Below are positions 7,598-14,901 of a stretch of DNA of 42,576 nucleotides, in pieces. Origin of the DNA: Flavobacteriaceae bacterium (GTDB lineage Bacteria; Bacteroidota; Bacteroidia; Flavobacteriales; Flavobacteriaceae). The DNA is taken from the NCBI GenBank assembly GCA_020435965.1, contig JAGQYS010000033.1:1-42576 (forward strand), read 5' to 3'. The notes under the pieces were generated by a model. That model was not told the DNA's origin. It saw only the letters and a program-made list of their open reading frames with translations, and did no database searches. Position 1 is the first letter of the stretch. Every line of letters begins with the position of its first letter. Made by a program: the position numbers and the translations under genes.

Positions 7598-8947
7598 CTA
7601 AAATGGAAGGTTTGTCACATCTACATTTCCGCCAGAAATAATAATTCCGACGTCTTTATTTTTAAATTGTTCTTTTTCTTTTAATAATGCCGCAAATGCA
7701 ACAGCACTTGATGGTTCAATAATGATTTTCATTCGTTCCCAAACTAGTTTCATTGCATCAATAATTTCTTTTTCTTCTACTAAGATAATGCGTTCAACAT
7801 CATTCATGATGATTGGGAAATTTCTATCTCCTAAAAACGTACGTAAGCCATCTGCAATGGTATTGACCTCGTCGTTATATTCAATTTTTCCTGATTGTTT
7901 TGAACGAAAAGCATCATCTGCATTTTTTGGTTCGCCACCTATAACTTTACACTTATTGGAAAAATACCTTGCTACTAAAGCAGTTCCAGCAATTAAACCG
8001 CCTCCTCCAACTGGCGTAAATATATAATCCAATTGTGGTTGCTCTTCTAATAGTTCAATGGCTGCGGTTCCTTGGCCATGAATCACATCGTCATCGTTTG
8101 ATGGATGGATAAATGTTGCTCCTGTGTCTTGTTTTACTTTTTCTGCCATTTGTTCGCGAGCAATTGGTGTTGATTCGCTTTCAATAATATTCCCTTTATA
8201 GCCTTTTACAGCATTCTTTTTTACTTGTGGTGCATTTTTAGGCATCACAATATACGCTTCAACTCCAATTTTATTAGCTGCTAAAGATAGTGCCTGCGCA
8301 AAATTACCTGAGGAATGTGTCACCACACCTTTGTTGCGTTCTTCCTCTGGCAAATTTAAAATAGCATTGGCTGCTCCACGCATCTTAAAAGCTCCCATTT
8401 TTTGAAAATTCTCGCACTTAAAAAACACGTTGCATCCAGCTATCTCATTTATTAATTGCGAGGATAATACAGGCGTTTTGTGAATGTAGGGTTTTATACG
8501 GTTGTGAACTTTAAGAAGAGTCTCTTTGGTTACTTGAGATAAAACATCATTACGAGGATTGTCCCCTTGAGGGGACTTGAGGGGTGTTTTTAAAGATTTT
8601 ATTTTTTCTTCCAAAGTCATTGACACACTAAATATATTATTTTTAACATCTGAATCAGAAAACCTTATAAATTGAACACCATATTTTTCCAGTTTATTTT
8701 GTCTATTTATATCTTCAAAATATCTGAAATCATGTGAATTTCCATCTATTTCAATAGCCAACTGAATTTCGTGGCAGTAAAAATCCACAATATAATCCAA
8801 CATTGGCACTTGTCTATGGAACTGGGCTCCCAATGCTCTATTCTTGATATTTTTCCACAATAAGACTTCAGCTAAAGTGCTATTGTTACGAAGTTGCCTA
8901 GCATATTCTTTCAGCTTAGGATTGTATGGAATTATTTTGTTTTTCAT
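7598..8947 (-). CDS. DUF559 domain fused to a PLP-dependent serine/threonine dehydratase-like enzyme
   Basis: 449-residue chimera. Residues 1 to about 118 are a complete DUF559 (Vsr/PD-(D/E)XK-like) domain: LRNNSTLAEVLLW, VDFYCHEIQLAIEIDG and FIRFSDSDV. Residues 119-134 (LKTPLKSPQGDN...) are the translation of a palindromic repeat. From about 136 onward it is a fold-type II PLP enzyme of the threonine dehydratase / serine racemase group, with the PLP lysine in GAFKMRGA, SSGNFAQAL for phosphate and ring contact, and the glycine loop GGGGLIAG. No ATG, GTG or TTG in this frame lies between the repeat and the enzyme core, so the enzyme appears to depend on the upstream DUF559 start. Its substrate and its role in a paa operon are unknown. 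Confidence 0.75.
   Translation of the reverse strand: MKNKIIPYNPKLKEYARQLRNNSTLAEVLLWKNIKNRALGAQFHRQVPMLDYIVDFYCHEIQLAIEIDGNSHDFRYFEDINRQNKLEKYGVQFIRFSDSDVKNNIFSVSMTLEEKIKSLKTPLKSPQGDNPRNDVLSQVTKETLLKVHNRIKPYIHKTPVLSSQLINEIAGCNVFFKCENFQKMGAFKMRGAANAILNLPEEERNKGVVTHSSGNFAQALSLAANKIGVEAYIVMPKNAPQVKKNAVKGYKGNIIESESTPIAREQMAEKVKQDTGATFIHPSNDDDVIHGQGTAAIELLEEQPQLDYIFTPVGGGGLIAGTALVARYFSNKCKVIGGEPKNADDAFRSKQSGKIEYNDEVNTIADGLRTFLGDRNFPIIMNDVERIILVEEKEIIDAMKLVWERMKIIIEPSSAVAFAALLKEKEQFKNKDVGIIISGGNVDVTNLPF
8557..8590. repeat. In-frame CCCCTTGAGGGG repeat between DUF559 and the dehydratase
   Basis: GTCCCCTTGAGGGGAC (8561-8576) followed by TTGAGGGGTGT. It is the reverse orientation of the copies at 6290 and 7559, and it is translated as K-S-P-Q-G-D-N. 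Confidence 0.9.
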
Positions 8948-8957
8948 TGCTTAATTT

Positions 8958-9038
8958 ACACCCCTAATGAGCTACGCTCGGTATCTTCAATAAAAGTTTT
9001 CACTTTCATTTCGATAATCCTCAAGGGAACAATTGTTA
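8958..9038. repeat. Interrupted CCCCT-CAAGGGG repeat upstream of the DUF559 gene
   Basis: ACACCCCTAA (8958-8967) and TCCTCAAGGGAACAATT (9018-9034) are the two ends of the unit seen intact at 7559. They are split by about 50 bp that start with the small palindrome GAGC-TAC-GCTC (8969-8979). With the inverted copy at 8557 it brackets the DUF559 coding segment. Confidence 0.65.
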
Positions 9039-9049
9039 TATTAGTGTTG

Positions 9050-9832
9050 TCATTTTCCTTTAAAATTTGGTGTTCTTTTTTCTATAAAAGCTGCAACACC
9101 TTCGGCATAATCTTCAGTTCCAGCAGCTTCAATTTGATGTTTTGACTCTAGTGCTAATTGCTCTTCTAAAGTATTGGTTAGTGATTGATTAAATGTTTTT
9201 TTGATCAATCCTAAAGCTTTAGTAGGCATATTGGCTAGTTTTTGCGCAATTTTTTGAATGGTTTCTTCAAACTCATCTGAAGGTACGAACTTATATATCA
9301 TACCTAATCGCTCGGCTTCTTCTGCACTTATCTTATCTCCTAACATGGCTAAAGCTGTAGCCTTTTGAAAGCCGATTAACCGTGGTAAAAAGAATGTTCC
9401 AGCACTATCTGGAATTAATCCTATTAAGCTAAATGCTTGTATAAAATGTGCTTTTTGATTTGCTACCACTATGTCACAAGCTAAAGCAATATTTGCTCCT
9501 GCTCCTGCAGCAACGCCATTTACAGCGGCAATGATTGGTTTTTCAATGTTTCTGATTCTTAAAATAATTGGGTTGTAATGTTCTTCTAGGATTTTCTTGA
9601 AACCAGGATTCAATTCTGGAGAGGTAACTTCTTTTAAATCTTGTCCAGCACAAAATGCTTTTCCTCCACCAGTGATTACAATAGCTCTAACATCATTATT
9701 TGTTTCGCAATCATCGAGAATACTTTGCAAATTTAAAGCCATTTCTCGATTAAAGCTATTGAACACTTCTGGTCTGTTGAGTGTTATAAATGCTATTTTG
9801 TTTTCAATTTTTAATAGAATTGAATTGCTCAT
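9050..9832 (-). CDS. paaG: 2-(1,2-epoxy-1,2-dihydrophenyl)acetyl-CoA isomerase
   Basis: 260-residue crotonase. GKAFCAGQDL (58-67 region) and VAAGAGAN (107-114) form the oxyanion hole. D142 in IGLIPDSAG corresponds to the catalytic Asp of PaaG, with no Glu at the hydratase position, which fits an isomerase rather than a hydratase. The C-terminus KRTPNFKGK matches the usual PaaG ending (R-x-P-x-F-x-G). It converts ring-1,2-epoxyphenylacetyl-CoA to oxepin-CoA, the step after PaaABCE and before PaaZ. The order paaD-[repeat]-paaG is typical of Bacteroidota clusters. Confidence 0.9.
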   Translation of the reverse strand: MSNSILLKIENKIAFITLNRPEVFNSFNREMALNLQSILDDCETNNDVRAIVITGGGKAFCAGQDLKEVTSPELNPGFKKILEEHYNPIILRIRNIEKPIIAAVNGVAAGAGANIALACDIVVANQKAHFIQAFSLIGLIPDSAGTFFLPRLIGFQKATALAMLGDKISAEEAERLGMIYKFVPSDEFEETIQKIAQKLANMPTKALGLIKKTFNQSLTNTLEEQLALESKHQIEAAGTEDYAEGVAAFIEKRTPNFKGK

Positions 9833-9847
9833 ACCTTATTTTAAAAT

Positions 9848-9916
9848 GTCATTGCGAGGAATGAAATGACGTGGCAATCTTCTTTTAGAGATTCCTTCAC
9901 TTCGTTCGGAATGACG
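9848..9916. repeat. Composite palindromic repeat (GTCATTGCGAGG type)
   Basis: Starts GTCATTGCGAGGAATGAA and ends GAGATTCCTTCA...CGGAATGACG. It is the second copy of the 71-136 element and ends one base before the paaD stop codon. Confidence 0.85.
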
Positions 9917-9917
9917 T

Positions 9918-10427
9918 TTACTTCAAACATTTAAAATAATCAAAAGGTTCGTGACAATCTTCACATTGAAACAATGCTTTACAAGCTGTTGAACCAAATT
10001 GACTTACTAATTTTGTGTTTTGTGAACCACAATTGGTACACTTCACTATTTTTTTATTACCTAATAATGCTTCTTTGTCAGCATCTGCTTCCAAAGGAGG
10101 TGCAATACCATATTTTTCAAGCGCATCTCTACCTTCTTCAGAAATCCAATCGGTTGTCCAAGCTGGTGTTAATACCAGATCTATACTTACTTTATATCCT
10201 GCTTTTTCAAATGCTGCTTTTACATCATCTGAAATGACATCCATTGCTGGGCAACCACTGTATGTTGGTGTTAATTTAATTAATACTACATCATCAACAA
10301 GCTTTGCATAGCGAACTACTCCCATATCTAAAATTGTTAACACAGGAATTTCTGGGTCAGAGACTTTATCTAGAATAGGAATGAGTTCTGTATCTATGTC
10401 AGCATGTTCAATCATTTGTCTAACCAT
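9918..10427 (-). CDS. paaD: Phenylacetyl-CoA epoxidase maturation protein PaaD
   Basis: 169 residues. An N-terminal MIP18/DUF59 (SufT-like) domain has DPEIPVLTILDMGVVR and the conserved TPTYSGCPA with C59. The C-terminal zinc ribbon uses C130, C133, C149, C155, C158 and C167. PaaD is needed for epoxidase function in vivo, probably through Fe-S or di-iron assembly (family knowledge). Its ATG directly follows the paaC stop codon with no gap, so the two are probably translationally coupled. Confidence 0.93.
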   Translation of the reverse strand: MVRQMIEHADIDTELIPILDKVSDPEIPVLTILDMGVVRYAKLVDDVVLIKLTPTYSGCPAMDVISDDVKAAFEKAGYKVSIDLVLTPAWTTDWISEEGRDALEKYGIAPPLEADADKEALLGNKKIVKCTNCGSQNTKLVSQFGSTACKALFQCEDCHEPFDYFKCLK

Positions 10428-11183
10428 TTACCACTCCATATTAGGATATGCTCTTTGCATGTATTGTAATTCTGCTAAAATATATCCCATGTGCTCAGTA
10501 TGAATCCCTTGTTTTCCACCTTTTTGAAAATATTTCAAATCTGGAACTTCCAGAGTTGCCTCATCTAGCACATTAGAGATTTGTTTATAATACTGTTCTT
10601 TAAACTTAGATGTATCAACACCGATACCATCAGCAATCATTTTTTTATCGGCATCTGTTTGATGGAATAATTCGTCTGTATAGGTCCAAAGGTCATTTAT
10701 GGCATTTTGGATACGCTTATGACTTTCTTCTGTGCCATCACCTAGTCGCTTAATCCAATCGGAAGAAAAACGCAAATGGTATGATACTTCCTTAATAGAT
10801 TTTTTGGCAATAGCGGCTAATGTCATATCCTTGCTATTTTGAAGTTCGGTCAAGAACATAAAATGATACACATCAAATAAAAATTGGCGCGCCATGACAT
10901 AACCAAAATCTGTATTGGGTTGTTCAACTAATAACACGTTAACATACTCACGTTCTGGTCGTTTCATGGCAATGGTATCTTCATCACGATCATTACCAGC
11001 AACTTTTGAAGCGTATTGGTAATAGCTTCGTACTTGTCCGAATAAATCCAAAGAGATATTAGTCAAAGCAATATCGGTTTCCAAACTTGGGCCATGACCA
11101 CATAATTCCCCTAAACGCTGCCCAAGAATTAAGCTGTTATCTGCGATGCCTAAGATGTATTGGTATAAGTTTTCGTTTTCCAT
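10428..11183 (-). CDS. paaC: Phenylacetyl-CoA epoxidase structural subunit PaaC
   Basis: 251-residue ferritin-like protein from the ATG at 11183 (MENENLYQYILG). PaaC pairs with PaaA in the epoxidase core and lacks the di-iron ligands. Helical segments such as IALTNISLDLFGQVRSYY and IKEVSYHLRFSSDW are typical. The frame is open 13 codons further upstream, but these read M-S-P-R-A-Q-S-R-G-L from a palindromic repeat also found inside the GSCFA gene, so the upstream ATG is rejected. Confidence 0.92.
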   Translation of the reverse strand: MENENLYQYILGIADNSLILGQRLGELCGHGPSLETDIALTNISLDLFGQVRSYYQYASKVAGNDRDEDTIAMKRPEREYVNVLLVEQPNTDFGYVMARQFLFDVYHFMFLTELQNSKDMTLAAIAKKSIKEVSYHLRFSSDWIKRLGDGTEESHKRIQNAINDLWTYTDELFHQTDADKKMIADGIGVDTSKFKEQYYKQISNVLDEATLEVPDLKYFQKGGKQGIHTEHMGYILAELQYMQRAYPNMEW

Positions 11184-11192
11184 TTTTCTTGT

Positions 11193-11221
11193 GAGACCTC
11201 TCGACTGCGCTCGAGGTGACA
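11193..11221. repeat. Palindromic repeat upstream of paaC
   Basis: Arms GAGACCTCTCGA and CTCGAGGTGACA. It is nearly identical to the copy translated inside the GSCFA gene at 24793-24820, 13.6 kb away. Confidence 0.88.
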
Positions 11222-11249
11222 TTTAGTTTCAATTATATTTTAATTATTT

Positions 11250-11297
11250 CCTGAATCAACACTTCGACTGCGCTCAGTGTGACAGTTCAGGATGACA
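11250..11297. repeat. Nested palindromic repeats between paaB and paaC
   Basis: The outer unit CCTGAATCAA (11250-11259) ... GTTCAGGATGACA (11285-11297) matches the intact element at 25465-25492. Its loop is interrupted by a second unit of 25 bp (11260-11284) with arms CACT/AGTG and its own TGACA end. Confidence 0.85.
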
Positions 11298-11310
11298 AAT
11301 TTTTGATTTA

Positions 11311-11595
11311 TCACATATGCTTTATTTCGTCTGGTAAATCGTAAAATGTTGGGTGACGATATACCTTATCTTGTGCAGGCTCAAATAATTCGGCATTATG
11401 TTCAGGATTTGATGCTGTTATATGTTTTGATTCTACCACCCAAATACTCACACCTTCGTTTCTTCTTGTGTACACATCGCGTGCGTTTTCTAGAGCCATA
11501 TCAGCGTCTGCTGCGTGCAGGCTTCCAAAATGACGGTGTTCCAGTCCGTTTTTACTTCTTACGAAGACTTCCCAAAGAGGCCATTCTTTTTTCAT
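11311..11595 (-). CDS. paaB: Phenylacetyl-CoA epoxidase subunit PaaB
   Basis: 94 residues, the normal PaaB size, starting MKKEWPLWEVFVRSKNGL with the family motif HRHFGSLHAADADMALENARDVY and ending with DLPDEIKHM. PaaB bridges PaaAC heterodimers in the epoxidase complex. In most genomes paaA and paaB are adjacent, but here a four-helix-bundle gene and repeats separate them by 432 bp. Confidence 0.93.
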   Translation of the reverse strand: MKKEWPLWEVFVRSKNGLEHRHFGSLHAADADMALENARDVYTRRNEGVSIWVVESKHITASNPEHNAELFEPAQDKVYRHPTFYDLPDEIKHM

Positions 11596-11603
11596 AATAT
11601 TAA

Positions 11604-11644
11604 GTTGAAATTGAAATTGAATTCGAAATTGAAATCATTTCAAT
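11604..11644. repeat. TTGAAA-type repeat, left flank of four-helix-bundle gene
   Basis: Tandem TTGAAA units ending in TTTCAATT. It supplies the TGA stop codon of the four-helix-bundle gene and is inverted relative to the flank at 11994-12025. Confidence 0.75.
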
Positions 11645-11990
11645 TAATGTTTTTTATTCTAGTTACAATAATTCTAATTAATTGGTCATTTTCATCCTTT
11701 AATTCTTTTAAACTATCTTCAGAAAACAAATCTGCTTTAGTTTGAATGTTTAGATTCCTTAATGATTCTCTTAACTCTTTTAAGCATATTCTCAATTTAT
11801 TAATTTTATCTTTAGCTGTTCCAGCACCAAGTACTTCTCCATAGTTTAAAGCTGAAGAACACGAAGACCTAATTAATTGTTTTGCTAGGTAATCACCTGC
11901 ATATGATAATGGTTTCTTACTATATAATATTATAATTGAAGCTGCAAAATCTTCTAATCTTTCTGATAAATCAAATTTTTCATCACTCAT
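11640..11990 (-). CDS. Four-helix-bundle protein (23S rRNA intervening-sequence protein family)
   Basis: 116 residues. The pattern FDLSERLEDFAASI, LAKQLIRSSCSSALNYGE and KINKLRICLKELRES is typical of the four-helix-bundle family first found as an insertion in 23S rRNA genes. The molecular function is unknown. It interrupts paaA-paaB and has TTGAAA-type repeats on both sides in opposite orientation. Its start (preceded by GAAAGG) lies beside one flank and its stop lies inside the other, so gene and repeats look like one inserted unit. Confidence 0.85.
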   Translation of the reverse strand: MSDEKFDLSERLEDFAASIIILYSKKPLSYAGDYLAKQLIRSSCSSALNYGEVLGAGTAKDKINKLRICLKELRESLRNLNIQTKADLFSEDSLKELKDENDQLIRIIVTRIKNIN

Positions 11991-11993
11991 CCT

Positions 11994-12025
11994 TTCAACT
12001 TCAATTTCAATTTCAATTTCAAGTT
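11994..12025. repeat. TTGAAA-type repeat, right flank of four-helix-bundle gene
   Basis: Tandem TTCAATTTCAATTT units. The reverse complement matches the left flank at 11604-11644 and the solo copy at 5697-5748. Confidence 0.75.
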
Positions 12026-12027
12026 CT

Positions 12028-12984
12028 TTAAACTGCTTGTTTTTCTTTCCTTAGTTGTTGTTTTTCGGCATAAGCCATTGCTGCATCACGAACCCATTGC
12101 CCATTTTCCCAAGCCGATACTCTTGCTTTCATGCGTTCTTTATTACAAGGTCCATGTCCTTTTACTACTTGCCAAAACTCGTCCCAATCTATTTCTCCAA
12201 AATCATAGCCTTGTTTCTCTTCATTCCATTTTAAATCTGGATCTGGAATTGTTAATCCAATCGATTCTGCTTGAGGTACTGTTTGATCTACAAATTGCTG
12301 GCGCAATTCATCATTCGTTTTGCGTTTTAGTTTCCACTTCATGGATTGTACTGTATTTGGCGATTCATCATCTTTTGGCCCAAACATCATTAAAGAAGGC
12401 CACCACCAACGATCAAGAGCATCTTGCGCCATTGCTTTTTGCTCTGGCGTGCCTTGAGCTAACTTTAACGTGATTTCGTAACCTTGACGCTGGTGAAAGC
12501 TTTCTTCTTTACAAATACGCACCATGGCTCTAGCATAGGGTCCAAACGACGTGCCGCAAAGCGCCACCTGATTGATAATGGCTGCACCATCTACCAACCA
12601 ACCTATGGCACCCATATCTGCCCAAGTAATTGCTGGATAGTTAAAAATACTTGAGTATTTTGCCTTTCCTGAGTGTAATTGCTCAAACATTTCGTCTCTG
12701 GTGATTCCTAATGTTTCGGTGGCACTATATAGATATAATCCATGACCTCCTTCGTCTTGAACCTTAGCTAAAAGTGCTACCTTGCGACGTAGCGAAGGTG
12801 CTCGCGTAATCCAATTTCCTTCTGGAAGCATCCCAACAATTTCGGAGTGCGCATGTTGTGACATTTGCCTAATATGCGTTTTACGATACTTTTCAGGCAT
12901 CCAATCTTTGGGCTCGATTTTTTCGTCACGTGCAATGCGTGCTTCAAATTCTTCCTCTAAACTTTTTATTTGTGCTTCACTCAT
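12028..12984 (-). CDS. paaA: Phenylacetyl-CoA epoxidase catalytic subunit PaaA
   Basis: 318-residue ferritin-like di-iron protein. The ligand motifs DEGGH (77-81) and EESFH (160-164) are present, with the conserved surrounding [18 protein letters not shown] and [13 protein letters not shown]. PaaA binds phenylacetyl-CoA and the di-iron centre and introduces the 1,2-epoxide. The ATG at 12984 gives the standard N-terminus and length. It is the second gene of the operon after paaE, with a palindromic repeat (13021-13046) in the gap. Confidence 0.95.
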   Translation of the reverse strand: MSEAQIKSLEEEFEARIARDEKIEPKDWMPEKYRKTHIRQMSQHAHSEIVGMLPEGNWITRAPSLRRKVALLAKVQDEGGHGLYLYSATETLGITRDEMFEQLHSGKAKYSSIFNYPAITWADMGAIGWLVDGAAIINQVALCGTSFGPYARAMVRICKEESFHQRQGYEITLKLAQGTPEQKAMAQDALDRWWWPSLMMFGPKDDESPNTVQSMKWKLKRKTNDELRQQFVDQTVPQAESIGLTIPDPDLKWNEEKQGYDFGEIDWDEFWQVVKGHGPCNKERMKARVSAWENGQWVRDAAMAYAEKQQLRKEKQAV

Positions 12985-13020
12985 GATTTAGTAATTAGTG
13001 AATAGTTATTAGTTTTTAAT

Positions 13021-13046
13021 GAATTCCTGCTTTCGCAGGAATGACA
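13021..13046. repeat. Palindromic repeat between paaE and paaA
   Basis: GA-ATTCCTGC-TTTC-GCAGGAAT-GACA. The stem is identical to that at the paaJ stop codon (4474-4493) but with a different loop. Confidence 0.88.
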
Positions 13047-13057
13047 AATCATTGTAT

Positions 13058-14131
13058 TTAAACGTCGAAATCGACGACTACTTTTTCTGTTACTGGTACT
13101 GCTTGACAGCTTAACACAAAATTTTGAGCCACTTCTTTTTCTTCCAGTGCATAATTGATTTTCATTTCGACTTCGCCTTGTTTTACTTGACATTTACAAG
13201 TACTGCAAACACCGCCTTTACATGCAAATGGCAAATCGGCTCCTGCACCAAGTGCTGCATCGAGGATATTATCATACTCCTTGGTCATGGTAAATAAAAA
13301 CTCTTTGCCTCCATCTATTATCGTCACCTCAGTTCCTTCCACATTTTGTTTTGCCAAACGTTCGGCTCGTTTTATATCTTCTTCTGAAAGCCCTGTGACA
13401 AACAACTCAAAATGCACCAATGCTTTAGACAATCCTGCATTTATTAAATAGTTGCTCACATAATTAACCATTTGCTCTGGACCGCATAGAAACACTTCGC
13501 TTGTATCTGGAATATCTATAAACGTTTTGGTGAGCACTTTCATTTTATCATCATCAAACCGACCGTTGAACAACTCGATATCACGACGTTCTTTGGTTAA
13601 AAAGTAATAGATTTCCAGCCTTCCAAAGTATTTATTTCTAAGCTGCTCCAACTCTTCTTTAAAGATAATGGATTTTGCTGTTTTATTGACAAAAAACAAC
13701 TTACAAGTAGCGTTAGGCTCTGCGGCAAGATGTGTTTTTATCATTGATATTATTGGTGTAATACCACTTCCAGCTGCAAAAAAAAGATAGTTTTTGGCTT
13801 TGTCTGGATTACAGTTCACTCCAAAAGTTCCGCTTGGCGGCATGACTTCAATATTGTCCCCAACTTTTACTTTTTCATTTATATATGTTGAAAACTTACC
13901 TTGCGGTATTTGTTTTACAGCAACTTTCCAAAGATTTTCAAAAGGGCTTGAGCATAAAGAATATGAACGACGAATATCTTCGCCATCAATATTGGCTTTT
14001 AATGTTAAATGCTGACCTTGAGTAAATTGAAACTTCTCTTTTAATTCTAAAGGAATCTTAAAAGTAACCACTGATGTGTCTTTGGTCTCTTTATATATAT
14101 CTGCAACTTTTAAGTTATAAAAATCTGCCAT
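13058..14131 (-). CDS. paaE: Phenylacetyl-CoA epoxidase reductase PaaE
   Basis: 357 residues from the ATG at 14131 (MADFYNLKV). An FAD-binding domain with RRSYSLCSS (54-62) is followed by an NAD(P)-binding domain (AAGSGITPI; VFLCGPEQM) and a C-terminal plant-type [2Fe-2S] ferredoxin domain with C304, C309, C312 and C342. It passes electrons from NADPH to PaaA. It is the first structural gene, preceded by a leader of about 120 nt. The leader holds the putative operator, a GGAAGG inverted repeat and a palindrome that ends 7 nt before the start. A TTG five codons upstream lies in that palindrome and is less likely. Confidence 0.93.
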   Translation of the reverse strand: MADFYNLKVADIYKETKDTSVVTFKIPLELKEKFQFTQGQHLTLKANIDGEDIRRSYSLCSSPFENLWKVAVKQIPQGKFSTYINEKVKVGDNIEVMPPSGTFGVNCNPDKAKNYLFFAAGSGITPIISMIKTHLAAEPNATCKLFFVNKTAKSIIFKEELEQLRNKYFGRLEIYYFLTKERRDIELFNGRFDDDKMKVLTKTFIDIPDTSEVFLCGPEQMVNYVSNYLINAGLSKALVHFELFVTGLSEEDIKRAERLAKQNVEGTEVTIIDGGKEFLFTMTKEYDNILDAALGAGADLPFACKGGVCSTCKCQVKQGEVEMKINYALEEKEVAQNFVLSCQAVPVTEKVVVDFDV

Positions 14132-14138
14132 AATAGTG

Positions 14139-14152
14139 CCTGCCAAAACAGG
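14139..14152. repeat. Palindrome 7 nt upstream of paaE start
   Basis: CCTGCCAAAACAGG. On the coding strand it reads GATACCTG...CAGGCA-CTATT-ATG, the same frame as upstream of paaZ. Confidence 0.7.
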
Positions 14153-14188
14153 TATCTTACTTTATAATTTAATAAAAAACTTCATCAA

Positions 14189-14229
14189 GAACACCTTCCG
14201 ACGCTTTTTGCCACTTTCACACAGGAAGG
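14189..14229. repeat. CCTTCC/GGAAGG inverted repeat in the paaE leader
   Basis: Arms ACCTTCC and GGAAGGT are about 27 nt apart and are followed on the plus strand by a run of T. It could be a diverged member of the CCTTCCC family seen at 826-842. Confidence 0.5.
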
Positions 14230-14236
14230 TTTTTTT

Positions 14237-14254
14237 AACTAACAACTGTTAGTT
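14237..14254. promoter_or_regulatory. Putative TetR-type operator for the paa operon
   Basis: AACTAACAACTGTTAGTT is a perfect 8+2+8 palindrome. It begins 7 nt downstream of the TAAATTTG box (minus strand), so it covers the expected transcription start of paaE, where a bound repressor would block initiation. A related site is at 43-60. Confidence 0.65.
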
Positions 14255-14261
14255 TAAAGTA

Positions 14262-14269
14262 CAAATTTA
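14262..14269 (-). promoter_or_regulatory. Putative -7 box of the paa operon promoter
   Basis: TAAATTTG on the minus strand matches the Bacteroidota -7 consensus TAnnTTTG. No TTG was found at the expected -33 distance, so the call rests on the -7 box and on the adjacent operator. Confidence 0.45.
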
Positions 14270-14285
14270 CAAAATAAAATCTAAA

Positions 14286-14855
14286 CTATTTGTTAATTCC
14301 GTTTATGAGAACAGTGCTTAATTCTGTTATAAATTTTTCAATATTTAAATCTTCTTTTTTGGGTAGCCAAATATAGAGCGAGCGTAATGTTGAAAGTAGT
14401 GAAAACAACATCACTTCTGGGTTGGCATTGGCTAGTTCATTTTCTTGAATGCCTTTCTCTATGATGCTTCTAAAATCATTTTCATAGTTTTTCCGGAGCT
14501 TTAAATAATATTCTAATTCATTTTCTAAGTGCATCCAATCGCTATTAAGAGACGCCATTCCAAATTGGTTGTTTGATGTAATATTTACATGTAAGGCAAC
14601 TACTTGTTTTAGCTTATTAATACTACTATCATCAGAAGTTTTGATAATTTTCATCTGTTCTGTAAACTGCTCTGCCAAAGAAATTATAATCTCAGAAAGG
14701 ATTTCTTGTTTAGAGTTGATATGGTTATAGAGACTTGCTGCTTTTATTCCCATTGCTTTGGCTATGTCGCGCATAGTGACAGCACTGTATCCTTTTTTTT
14801 GAAACAAAATTGCAGATGTTTGTATGATTTCGTCCTTACGTGTTTCGTATTTCAA
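14286..14855 (-). CDS. TetR family transcriptional regulator (probable paa repressor)
   Basis: 189 residues from a TTG at 14855 (MKYETRKDEI), which gives the usual short lead before the helix-turn-helix. A GTG at 14909 would add 18 hydrophobic residues and lies inside a palindrome, so it is less likely. The HTH spans about residues 8-52 (VTMRDIAKAMGIKAASLYNHINSK). The C-terminal ligand domain is helical. It is co-oriented and directly upstream of paaE. By position it resembles the TetR-type PaaR regulators that respond to phenylacetyl-CoA in Thermus and Betaproteobacteria (family knowledge). The function here is inferred. Confidence 0.8.
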   Translation of the reverse strand: MKYETRKDEIIQTSAILFQKKGYSAVTMRDIAKAMGIKAASLYNHINSKQEILSEIIISLAEQFTEQMKIIKTSDDSSINKLKQVVALHVNITSNNQFGMASLNSDWMHLENELEYYLKLRKNYENDFRSIIEKGIQENELANANPEVMLFSLLSTLRSLYIWLPKKEDLNIEKFITELSTVLINGINK

Positions 14856-14901
14856 AAGTTGTAAATTTGTTATAGAAATTAGGTTGAAGATACTGAAAAA
14901 C

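Noticed and set aside
11184..11222. N-terminal extension MSPRAQSRGLTRK of PaaC
   Set aside because: It is the translation of a palindromic repeat found elsewhere; the ATG at 11183 gives the family N-terminus.
13794..14015. Open frames on the plus strand across paaE and similar ones across other genes
   Set aside because: They are antisense shadows of well-supported genes, with no family match and no leader.
2..14230. Palindromes as a CRISPR array or intrinsic terminators of each paa gene
   Set aside because: Spacing is irregular, with no spacers of constant length, and most stems lack a T run on the coding strand; they sit inside one apparent operon.
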